Assembly: GCA_948470475.1 (NCBI GenBank)
Contig: OX419345.1
Location: forward strand, 14,709,800-14,773,799
DNA length: 64,000 bases
Direction of reading: 5' to 3'
From: Galaxea fascicularis
Lineage: Eukaryota; Cnidaria; Anthozoa; Scleractinia; Euphylliidae
Shown: positions 54,976 through 64,000 of the stretch, in pieces
Layout: each line of letters opens with the position of its first letter
Numbering within the stretch: position 1 is the stretch's first letter
The notes under the pieces: model-generated
Database searches by the model: none
Seen by the model: the letters and a program-made list of their open reading frames with translations, nothing else
Told to the model about the DNA's origin: nothing
Made by a program: the position numbers and the translations under genes

Positions 54976-57900
54976 GGTGCAGATTAGCATGTCAATATGA
55001 TCACCTTACAATAATAAGCTTTACAATTCTAAATTCTTTACAATTCTCGATATCAAAATTAATTTTGGTTTTTGGAGAGAGGGGAAAACGGGAGTACCCG
55101 GAGAAAAACCTCTCAGAACAGAGTAGAGAACCAACAAACTCAGCCCATTTATGATGCTGAGTCTGGGAGTCAAACCTGGGGCACATTGGTGGAAGTTGAG
55201 CACTCTCACCACTGCACCAACCCTGCTTGTATGTAACACATGCACATGTACATCAGTGGCATTATGTACATAACACTGCACATGTGTGTTTTGTTTATTT
55301 ATCACTTTACTGAGTTTGTGTTTTTTTGTTTTACAGGTTGTGATAAGTAAGTAATCTCCATGGATATGAGTTGTGTCAATAATAATAATAATAATAACGA
55401 TAATAGTAAAATTGCCTCCTTTATGATCATGCACAATGTGGTGAGTCTGAAAAAAATTGCAATATTTTTTATTCCACCCTGCAGCTTGCACTGAAATAAA
55501 GGGTTTAGTAAAGTGTTTAGTTGCATGAAATAAAGAGGTTTGAATTTAACTGATTTTTAAAATTATACATCTCATCCCCACAGATTAGATGAACTCCTTG
55601 ATGGAGGATTGTATACAGGAGAATTGACCGAGATTGTCGGAGCAGCAGGGACTGGAAAATCTCAGGTGAGTCACTGGCCTTTGTCAATCATGTTCAGAAC
55701 AATGTTCACATGCACCTTCTGCTATTTTCTTTGTATGTATATTTATGTGTATATTGGGCAGATACAAACTGCCGGAATTTTACTGGAAAAGTAGAAAATG
55801 AATCCACCTTTTCATGATGTTCTTCATGTTTGGAAATGACTGGAATATAGTTTTCAGTTCAGATTTCATTATATACAAGCCAGCTAAATGTAGCAAATTA
55901 AAAAAGGCCATTATTGGTTTGTTAGCTCATTTGGTAGAGCACTCTTCCTGTAACTGTTCTGGTCAAGGCTTCAGGGTTTTATCTTTTGGGCTTCATTTTT
56001 ACATCTGCATTTTCTACTAGCTCTCTCAATAGCCCATTTGTGTATTATTGACCTGGCATTTCAGAAGAAGCAAGGGTGGAGCTGACCTTGTTTTGATACA
56101 GACCTCACTGCTTTTCTAATGTAAATCATGTTATTCTTATGCGAACTAGTTCAGATTTACACGAGAAAAACAGAGAGGGGTCTATCAAAACATGGTCCTG
56201 TACTTAAAGACCAGGTCACTGAACGTACAGAATGAGCTATTGTTTATCATTATTTACAGTACATTATGTTGATGCATTTCCAGATCTGTATGAGCATCGC
56301 CACTTTCACAGCCATGAAAGCCAAACAGGACATCCTATACATTGACACAGGAGGTTCCTTTAGTGGAACAAGGATGAAAGAGATGTTACAGGGGTGGAAC
56401 AGTTCTCTTGATGATCAGGTATATTTGTGATCATCCCTTGGATTTGATTTCACCAAGAAATGAGTGGTGGAGAGAACAATAAGGGTTAACCGTCATGCGA
56501 CTGTTAGTTTCTGTGCTCATTACTGAGACTTTTTTTTGCGGACAAGTGGTTAAACTACCCATCTCCCAACGTTGCTGATGGAGTTAGTGATGGCAGATTA
56601 CTCATTTAGAATGGTACCAACTTACAGACAAGCTATTTTGGCAGTTGTTTTGTTTGTATGTTGGTTGGTTGGCTTGTATTTTCTCAGACACTGTTTAATC
56701 TGCAGGGGTTTCAAAACAAATAGCCATCTGAGCTAACCAAAATAGGTGGTGACCTGATGAATTTATTTTAATCATCTGAGTGAAAATCTAGATAAGGTGG
56801 GCAGCAATGAGAAGTAACTTCTGACAATGTAGAGTGCGGCTTTTGCTGATTGCTGGCCTCTTGTGAAACCTTTGTATCTTTTTATTCACATTCTCTCCCA
56901 GGAAACCCATGATGTATTGTCCAGAATAACTGTTATCCAGGCCTTTGACATATTTTCAGTGCTCGAAACTCTAGAAAGCGTAAGACACAGACTGGCTGTC
57001 CAGGTGAAGAAAACATTTTCAAAGCTTGTAGCCGCCACGCTGTACCGACCAAGAATTATTCTTTATACTTCTCTTTACCTACACTGTATCCCTTTCAGTT
57101 TTAATTATAAGTAACAGTTTACTTTCATGGGTTGAAATCTGAGACTACAGTTGATCCAAGTTTCTTCATGTCATCCCTGGCACGTTTCTTATCCTAGTTC
57201 ACATGCTAGTCGATTTGTCCGGACAACATTATAATTGTTAAGAGTGCAAAGTATACACCTAACCCTGTAACTCCTAAGGGGTCCCCATTTGACGAGTAAA
57301 ATCGCCTGGTGTTAGCCAGAGTAAAATCTATAAAATCTCTCTTACATGTAGGAGGGAAAGGGTTAAAGTGAATCTAACCCCAAAACATTTTTTACGCTAA
57401 AATAAATCAGTTTTCATCTGTTCGAAACACGTTGTGCCTTCTACTTTCTAGTTTTTACCAAAGTTACGAAATCAAATCTAGACATAAGCTGACACACGGC
57501 CGAGTAAGTCAGGGGCGTGTGTCTATTCCTGATTTGACGTCACAAACTGATTTGGATCACATTAAGTCTTTGTAAAGTAACATGCATGCAAAGTGATGCC
57601 ACTTCCGGAATAGACCCACCCCTTACCAGCTCGGTCATGTGACAAATGATAAGTTTTTCTTAAGTTTCGAACCCCATAAAAAAATTCAAAGCTGGAAGTA
57701 AAGGCTAAAGGTTTTTTAACAAAATATTTTTGGGTTAGGTACACTTTAAATTGTATTTTTTTTTTCGTTCGCTCTCGTCGTTGTTTCCGTCGCCGTTTTT
57801 CAATCTCCTAATTATCAAAATGTTATAGGGGCAGCTCTGGTATGAACAAGCAACCATTCTTTGGAGAATAGAAATATTTACCCTGCAGAAACCTGGTTGA

Positions 57901-59731
57901 GTGTATAATCCATTTACAGGTCTAAAAGGTCTAAGGGTTAAAGTTTGCATGGCTTAATCTGACTTTCCGTAGTGTTGTAAACGACCATACTCTTTAATGA
58001 AACCGCCTAGAATACAGATTTCCTTTGAGTTTTCACGACCTGAACGAAATCTGACCTGCCTCTTGAATATCCTTCGATCCGATACTCGATACTACTCCTA
58101 CTCGGTTACATCACTTATTCTGTACAGTTGCAATATAATCGTTTTATTTTTATTAGGTTCAGGATGATGGTGACAACGCACAGCATGTAAGGATGATCAT
58201 TGTGGATTCGGTAGCAGCTGTGGTTTCCCCTATTCTTGGTGGCCAGCAAATTCATGGTAAATTCAAGGCTATTTCCCCCAGAAATCCTCTTTACGATTGC
58301 AGCCATCATATTGTCTGTTGTTCTTAAAATGTCTAGATAATAGCAGAAACGATAAAAGAAAGAAAACGACATTTTTTAAAGAAAGCATGTTTTGGCAGTT
58401 CTTCTGCCATCGTTAGTTGGAATATTTACTTAAGGATAAGGAATATATAGTGTAACAGAGAATAGTGCTGAGTATAATAACAATAGAAAACATGAAAATG
58501 TGTGATTACAAAGGAAGTTTTAAATTAATGTGATGCAATTGCAAATTTGTTTCAAGAGTCAAAAACAATTCGTTATCCCTTGTCCTGTTTTCATTTAATT
58601 ATCTCATACTTTTAAGCACAAGCAAATTAAGCACTTCATAGTTGTGTCATTCTCTCTCGTCTCCTCTCCTAGGTCATTCCCTGATGGTGAATCTTTCCAG
58701 GACGCTGAAGTCCTTGGCTGTTGAACATTCAGTTGCAGTTGTGGTAAGTAAAATGGCAACCTGATGTCTTGTCGTTTTTGCATTTGATTTTTTCAGTCCT
58801 GTACCTACCTAGAGATCAACAATAGATTTGCCATCGTTATAATCGTCATGACTAGCATTTTTTAAAGGCTGGACGTTTCTGTTCTAGCGATATTGCTGTG
58901 TCCACCAGAGCCTTCTTCTCATTTGTCACCAGATCGTTTCCAAAACATGTTTGTCATTTTCGGTATTTATACAAGAAATTTACCTTTAACTTCCAAGATC
59001 TGATTATCAATTCCCCTCTCTTGCCAGTATACATTTCCTTGTAAGTTAGTTTCGAGAATTTCAAACAACACCCTCAGCCGGTACGTTTGTCTATTCTCAT
59101 CATGGTCTGCTGGACAATGTATTAGGCAGGCATTATAAGGAAAAGTTACATGCCTACTACTTCTGGGAGTTAAAGGGTTAAGTAAGGTATAGAAATGAAG
59201 AGCTTGAGCTGGAGTGGATTCAGTGTACTTCCCAACCAATAAATTTAATAGACTTTGGGATCTGCAGAGTAATTTTCAAAACTAACAGCGATTTTTAAAA
59301 AATGAGCGGAAATTTGGTAACATAAAGTGCACTTTCGAGGCAGCAGAACATTTTTAGTTACCCGCTATTTGGAGAGCTTGAGGACACAGTAATATTTGTC
59401 AAGAACTACTGTATTCTTGTACATTTTTCTTTAGATTTCAAACAACGTGGTAACAGATTCTTCTAAGTCTTCGTTTTCTACCAAACCTGCGCTGGGGCCA
59501 ACTTGGGCTCATGTTCCAAACACCAGGCTGTTCATTCAAAAACAAGTGGGCAAGGCAGAAACCGAAAGGATTGCCACTATAATCAAGTCTTCCAGACAGG
59601 TACAGGCCGCACGTGAGCTTAGCAGGCAATTATTAAACTTTTCTCTCCGAAATGGGACGAGGGTTGTAATCAATTTTACTGACACTGTAACTACAAAAGG
59701 TAACTCCCAATATTTGTCGCCTTTCCTCTAA
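52095..59731 (+). CDS. RAD51D: RAD51 paralog D, 10 exons, C-terminal exon uncertain
   Basis: Exons: 52095-52176, 53273-53334, 54292-54400, 55337-55346 (a 10-nt microexon), 55584-55665, 56284-56418, 56902-57003, 58157-58256, 58673-58743, 59435-59731. The first ten blocks up to 59599 give 306 codons in phase; reading on to the stop adds 43 residues (human protein 328 aa). The N-terminal helical domain starts [20 protein letters not shown]. The RecA core has [19 protein letters not shown], Walker A GAAGTGKS (107-114), ILYIDTGG, Walker B RMIIVDS (206-212), SPILGGQQ, and ends [16 protein letters not shown] and IIKSSRQ. RAD51D acts in the BCDX2 complex in homologous recombination and fork protection. 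After KSSRQ human continues with a short tail unlike the read-through here, and splice donors at 59600 (GTACAG) or 59613 (GTGAGC) could lead to a further exon, possibly near 61250-61420. Confidence 0.93.
53420..53613. mobile_element. CAGGGGTTT-family MITE, copy in RAD51D intron 2
   Basis: Shares TTGAAACAGTTGTCTGAGCT, GGCAACCTGATGA, TTAATCAT and the right end AATGAAACCCCTG with the 35698-35842 element. Confidence 0.65.
54530..54745. mobile_element. TTAA-associated MITE, fragment in RAD51D intron 3
   Basis: The right end GGGGTTACATGTAGGTGCAC followed by TTAA matches the end of the 57367-57745 element, and ATAGACTCATGCCCC and AAGTCAATATTTGG resemble its interior. The left end is not clear. Confidence 0.5.
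54926..54976 (+). repeat. AAT microsatellite
   Basis: About 15 tandem ATA/AAT triplets (ataataataat type) in RAD51D intron 3. A shorter relative sits at 55379-55397. Confidence 0.9.
55000..55230 (-). repeat. tRNA-derived SINE, copy C
   Basis: The minus strand reads GCAGGGTTGGTGCAGTGGTG, then CCAGGTTTGACTCCCAGAC, TTGGTTCTCTACTCTG and GAGAGGTTTTTCTCCGGGTA, matching copy B at 20407-20680 throughout. The A- and B-boxes are both mutated. Confidence 0.8.
55337..55346 (+). CDS. RAD51D: RAD51D 10-nt microexon
   Basis: GTTGTGATAA lies between TTTTGTTTTACAG and GTAAGTAATC. Exon 3 ends in phase 1 (ACA G) and exon 5 starts with A TTA GAT; only insertion of these 10 nt gives [14 protein letters not shown], matching the expected LDxLLDxGLYTGE of RAD51D. 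Skipping it would give an immediate stop (G AT TAG). The two flanking introns are 936 and 237 bp. Confidence 0.88.
55916..55985 (+). repeat. Decayed tRNA-like sequence
   Basis: GTTAGCTCATTTGGTAGAGC is an A-box-like start, and a weak GGTCAAGGCTTCAGGG stands where the B-box should be. No acceptor pairing. Probably an old SINE head in RAD51D intron 5. Confidence 0.4.
56703..56870. mobile_element. CAGGGGTTT-family MITE, copy in RAD51D intron 6
   Basis: Begins CAGGGGTTTCAAAACAAATA, shares CATCTGAGCTAACCAAAATA and GTGACCTGATGAA, and ends TTGTGAAACCTTTG. Third copy of the family in the window; it ends about 30 bp before exon 7. Confidence 0.7.
57367..57745. mobile_element. TTAA-target MITE, complete copy
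   Basis: The ends AGTGAATCTAACCCCAAAA and (reverse-complemented right end) AGTGTACCTAACCCAAAAA are inverted repeats flanked by TTAA at 57363-57366 and 57746-57749. Interior inverted GTGTCTATTCC and GGAATAGACCC pairs lie about 100 bp apart. A TTAA duplication is the hallmark of piggyBac and Kolobok-type elements. It is in RAD51D intron 7. Confidence 0.75.
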
Positions 59732-61974
59732 GTTTATTCCCTTTAAATTGTGTAGGGTTACCCGGCTTGAATTTAGCAATTGCTACATGCAAGTCAAAGT
59801 ACATAGTGTTATTTAATAAACTGAACTGGAAAGTAGTAATGAGGTTGCCACGTTAATGGATTCGTATTGTGAAATTGGTAATAAAAAGAGTAAAGACTGG
59901 TTGGAGTTCCTTTCTGAACAGTGGACAACGCAAGCCATTAATAGTGCGACAAGCCGGAGCGAGAACAAAAATTAAAGTGAATATGAGCCACTGAGCTCGG
60001 AAAATGAATTACAACGGTAAACCACTCGGGGCCATAAGGTTTGGATTCCTTTGTGACGAAACGTTGCTGGAAACTCCAAACGAGAAGCTTGACACTTGCG
60101 TTGCATTTTACGCATGATAATTCTTTTACGTGTAGCAATCCTCTTACAGATGTATCTGATCTATTGCACTTATCCCGGACAAATTATCAAAAGCAAGAAC
60201 CTCCTCTTCTGTGTATCCTTCGTTGGTCTTTTTCTTCATTTGGCCGTTTTCATGATCGTAATTGGGTTGTGCAGTTGACTTAATCGCAGAAACAAAATAC
60301 CGTATGTGCACTCAGGGGCGGATCCAGGAGGGGTGGATTGGGTGGCTAGCCACCCCCCTTCGGCGGAGAAGCCCAACATAAAAATCTAGTACGTGAAAAA
60401 AAGGAAATCATGCATGGGTCCCAAAAAATATAGTGTAGTTTGGTGGCCGACTGTATCAGCCACCCCCCATTAAAAAATCCTGGATCCCCAACTGGCACTG
60501 TTCAGCGGATGTCCAAAATGTTAACAGGAACCGAAGGAGCGAAGGAATCGGCCTCACACTGAGACAATAGCTTAAGATCCCTTAAGTTTCCTGTAGCTTA
60601 GTAGTAGAGCAACCGAACTAAAAATTGGAGAGTCATAAAACTAACGCGCGGATTCGGGCAATTTCATGCAGCAACTTCTGAAAACACGCGTGATGATTAA
60701 TCCTACATTTTACTCGGCCCCACGCGATAACCTTTACTTATCATCATTAGCTGCGCTTATCACCAGTAAAGGTTATGCGCTTTCTCAAGGACGTTGTACG
60801 CACAGCCTTTTAGGTTTGCTCCTCTAAAAAAGAGTCGATCCCATACCCTTTGGTAAAGTCCCTTGTTAATTGAAGATGCATAATGAACCAGGTCGGTTAC
60901 CAGGTTCAGGTATAGTTAGTAGAGGGAACGAATCACACCTCGACTAATTTCCGGGCCTGGGTTATTTGCTGGAAATCGGTTAATTGATGTCTATTTTGTC
61001 GCAGAAATTACACGTTTCCTGTGCGTTTTGCATTGGCCATGGTGGGCTAAACAGTGAAAGCTCAGCGAGTCTAAAATAACACAGCTTTGGCGTTGAGCAT
61101 CAAGTTTCGCACAGGATGAATATCAGTGACATTGCGTCACAATCGTGGATGGACAGGGAAATTGTGCTTGCGCTCATTCATGCTGTTGGCTTGTCCATAA
61201 TGGTGCTCCGTTATTCCAACCCGAGCCATTTCAGCTTGTTCACAATTTTTGTGCATTTTCGTCAGACATTTTACGTCTTACAACCTTGTGTGTCTCGTGT
61301 AATTATCAAGAATCTTTTACCGAAAGAGCAACTTGGCATAAAAGCGAAAGCTTTGACATGGTTGAATATGGCCTTTCCAGGGCCCTAGGTAGCCTTATCT
61401 TAGGAATATTCCAGTAGTGGATGTTATGCCGACTCTACGGTATCGCAAATTGTGCAGTGGCAGTAACTTCATTGACTGCTCGTCACATTAAAGAGTACTG
61501 TGAATAGAAAACCTGACGATGAGTTTTAATCCATGTTCCACATAGTCCGAAGTTCAGCAACAGCGTTTTTACGTTTTTAATACAGCCACCTTAGCTGCCT
61601 TGTACTGATTTCCCATATATCTATTTAAACTATAATTACATAATATTTGAGCATTCGGAGGCGGACCTAGCACCCATGGATAGTTATTTGCATTCATTTA
61701 GTTACTTGTTTCTCTAAATTAGTTCGTTCGTTGGTTCATTTCTGCTGATTCGTTTTCGTCCTTTGAAAGAGGTTTAGCTCGGTCGTGGTATCGTGGTAAT
61801 GTCTCGCTCCTTCATTGCACTAAATACAGTCCAACGAGACTTCTAAAAAAAAATGAAGCGCCATTGCTTGGTGTCATGATATAAAACAGCTAAAACAAAG
61901 TGTCTACTAATAGCCTGTAGTTAAAATTCAAAAATTATACCGAAATGTTAGATTCATACAGAATCATGAGGATC
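59732..61974. other. Convergent intergenic RAD51D > < ABCC4-like
   Basis: It holds the 182-bp MITE at 60313-60494, a decayed tRNA-like sequence at about 60590-60665 (CCTGTAGCTTAGTAGTAGAG), and a partly open region at 61116-61420 in two frames. The latter contains SFDMVEYGLSRALG, which faintly resembles the FQEMVDIGTWG tail of human RAD51D and might be its last exon; otherwise no gene is recognised. Confidence 0.4.
60313..60494. mobile_element. 182-bp MITE (CAGGGGCGGATCCAGGA end)
   Basis: The left end CAGGGGCGGATCCAGGAGG and, reverse-complemented, the right end CAGTTGGGGATCCAGGATTT are imperfect inverted repeats; flanks share GCACT at 60308-60312 and 60495-60499. Internal GGTGGCTAGCCACCCCCC and CAGCCACCCCCC are also paired. 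Non-coding. Confidence 0.7.
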
Positions 61975-64000
61975 CTATAAAAAAAATAGGTTCTGTGAGG
62001 CGGCCATTTTAGAGAAAATCCCTTCCTCCCGAGCCAGGAGTGACTCAATGGTGTCCAGCTCAGCAACTTTGCCTTCTCTTAGCACCAAGATAATATTGCA
62101 GTCTTTGATGGTGTTCAGCCTATGAGCTATAGTGATGATAGTGGAATTCTTCAGTTTCTCGTGCACGGTGGTCCAGATGGTTTCCTCTGTGTTGGGGTCA
62201 ACATGCGCTGTAGGTTCATCTAAGATGACGATCTTACTTTGTTGTAGTAATGTGCGAGCCAAGCAGATCAACTGCCTTTCACCGACGCTCAGGTTCTCGC
62301 CTCTCTCTAAGATAACGTAGTCAAGTTGGCCCTCCAGACTTTCAACCAATCTGTTAAGCTCCACTTGTTCAAGAACATTCCACAGCTCGTCATCTCTGTG
62401 TTTCTCCAGAGGGTCAAGGTTTCTTCTGAGAGATCCACTGAAGAGAACAGGCGATTGGCTGAGGACAGAAATGCACCTTCGTGATTCCTGCAGCTGAATG
62501 CCATTTATCGGTACGTCATCAATGCATATATCTCCCTCAGCTTCAGGCATGCGTAAGAGAGCTGCTACAATGGATGACTTGCCATCTCCAGTACGTCCCA
62601 CAATTCCTAGCTTCGTTTTTCCTTGAATCTCAAAGCTCAAACTTTTCAACACCTGCGGTCCACCTGGGTAATACCTCAAGACGACATCTCTGAAACTAAT
62701 TTTCCCTTCATCAGGCCAGTTTATTGGTGGACGCGTTTTGATTTGGTAACCCGGCTCAGAGTCGAGGCTGGTGTAGGTCCTAACTCTCTCTACCGACGTC
62801 ATAAGGTTTTCAACCTCAGAAAACTGCCGCACAGCGTATTGGGACATATTGGATGTCTCAATGACGTAGACAAGGGCGAGACCAGCTAATGCTGTCAACA
62901 AAATAAAGTGTTGTTACAAAATGGAAATGAGTTCACCTTTCTTCTTAACAGCTATTTATAGTAGGGAAAGAACTCGTTCAACTGATGTCATGTTTACTTG
63001 ATCTAGTTACAGGTTATGATGTCCATATTTGCCAACACGTACATATAGAATAGTTGAGTAAAGGCTAAGACAGTGAAGGTTAAACTTTATGTGAAAATTT
63101 CCAAGGAATTAGGGTAAGAGCGCTTTTCGACTTTTTGAACTTTACCGAATAATCCCCCCTAGATTGTGTTCGTAAAAATCTGTTCTTCGTCTGGCACTAC
63201 AGGAGCTCCCGCCTACCTCTATGTGTAGCAAAAACGACATTTCAAGTAACTAGCCTCCGAGTAATTCATTTTAAATTTTATTGCTTTCAAATTATCTCAC
63301 GAAGTAGGTCGCGTTAGTTCAAACTCAAAAAATTATTTTTCGTTTAATACACGATCTGTTACGTTTTATCACTTTCTGAGTTCTACCTGGATTTTCAGAC
63401 AGAAGAACAGTGGTCATCAAGGCAATTCCAGCTATAAACAGTGAACACAGGAAATCAGCTCTTACTCCAAGCCACCGACTGCTCGCTAACACCATGGAAA
63501 ACGCCTGATTGTGAAGGTCTTGATGCCTGCAAAAAATTAGACTTGCTTGTTACATATATGTGACTTTGTTAATGTGTTCCAAACAATCGCCCGACTGACC
63601 GACTGACTAAATGACTGACTGGCCAACTGGCTCACTGACTGACTTACTGTCTGTATGTCTGTCTGTCTGACTGACTGACGGATCCTTCAACTGAGCGACA
63701 GACCGACTAATCCTAATCAGTTGAACGGCCGGACAGACGGAGCTAGATGAAAGATCCAATCTACGAATCAAAGTGATTCACCGAGAGTGAGAAACAAGTC
63801 AGCACCAACGAGGACAATGATTTCTTTGGTTTGATTCAAAGTGGCCCTCCCAACTGTTTTCTGCAGTGGCGAAAACGTTATCATTTGATTTGATTTGATT
63901 TGATTTGGCATTTCGTTCATTTGTCTTGGGTTACGGCGCCGCTCGAACTGAACCAATACTTACTGATAAAATCTGTCAATGAAGCTTCTTTCCTTTTTAC
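61975..64000 (-). CDS. ABCC4: ABC transporter, ABCC4/MRP4-like, 3' end only
   Basis: Exons on the minus strand: 63964 to beyond 64000, 63387-63526, 61975-62891 (stop TAG). The phase fits at both junctions. The upstream exons encode [20 protein letters not shown] and an [20 protein letters not shown] membrane segment, matching the MRP4 HQDLHSEAWF/SRWFAVRLD region. The last exon has [20 protein letters not shown] and [11 protein letters not shown] (the end of TMD2), then nucleotide-binding domain 2: Walker A GRTGDGKS, signature LSVGERQ (usual Q replaced by E), Walker [10 protein letters not shown] (second acidic residue E present), H-loop IAHRLNT. ABCC4 exports organic anions and cyclic nucleotides at the plasma membrane. 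It ends soon after the NBD without the long C-terminal tail of human ABCC4. The N-terminal two-thirds lies outside the window. Other short ABCC members cannot be excluded. Confidence 0.88.
63590..63690. repeat. GACT/GTCT tetranucleotide repeat
   Basis: Degenerate CTGACTGA and GTCTGTCT tandem in the ABCC4-like intron. A TGATT pentamer repeat (about four to five units) follows at 63884-63906. Confidence 0.85.

Noticed and set aside
54926..54976. Possible CRISPR-like or structured repeat
   Set aside because: Plain AAT microsatellite; eukaryotic context, no spacers.

Overview
The window is animal nuclear DNA: genes are split into short exons with GT/AG introns, the proteins match bilaterian/vertebrate orthologues over most of their length, and the spacers are packed with small inverted-repeat transposons, tRNA-derived SINEs, decayed LINE and Penelope-like fragments and one solo LTR. 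The protein families plus several repeat families I recognise (for example the CTCGTTCCCAGGGTCC-ended MITE and the GTGGTCGCTTAC repeat) point to a cnidarian, most likely a stony coral. That assignment is an inference from memory of such repeats and was not tested.

Layout. Five conserved genes could be rebuilt exon by exon, with reading phase agreeing at every internal junction. (1) RILPL1-like, minus strand, 2234-9789, 5 exons, 425 aa. (2) MED16, plus strand, 10201-29879, 23 exons, 870 aa; it is head-to-head with RILPL1 across a 411 bp spacer that carries ETS-type motifs. (3) PDHX (E3-binding protein of pyruvate dehydrogenase), minus strand, 33348-37559, 5 exons, 483 aa, convergent with MED16. 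(4) RAD51D, plus strand, 52095-59731, 10 exons including a 10-nt microexon; its extreme C-terminus is uncertain. (5) The 3' end of an ABCC4/MRP4-like ABC transporter, minus strand, 61975 to beyond the right edge. A tRNA-Arg(UCU) gene lies on the minus strand at 51774-51847.

The 37.6-51.7 kb stretch between PDHX and the tRNA has no recognisable host gene. It holds a composite inverted-repeat element with two 369-bp arms, an antisense Penelope-like fragment, an antisense LINE reverse-transcriptase fragment, a 583-bp solo LTR with a 5-bp target duplication, a truncated cnidarian multicopy gene resembling the N-terminus of G2E3-like proteins, and a few unassigned exon-like open frames. Introns of MED16 and RAD51D hold further nested MITEs, SINEs and CCAAT-rich repeats.

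The five genes do not form a pathway: they cover endolysosomal/ciliary traffic (RILPL1), transcription (MED16), mitochondrial metabolism (PDHX), homologous recombination (RAD51D) and efflux (ABCC4). The most unusual material is in the mobile DNA: a Mutator-like element whose long terminal repeats are built from a short satellite, with a second element nested in it, both with 9-bp target duplications; a 69-bp near-perfect hairpin; the 369-bp inverted repeat beside the PDHX start; and a decayed 97-bp-offset duplicate of the PDHX lipoyl exon start. No clearly novel multi-gene system was found.
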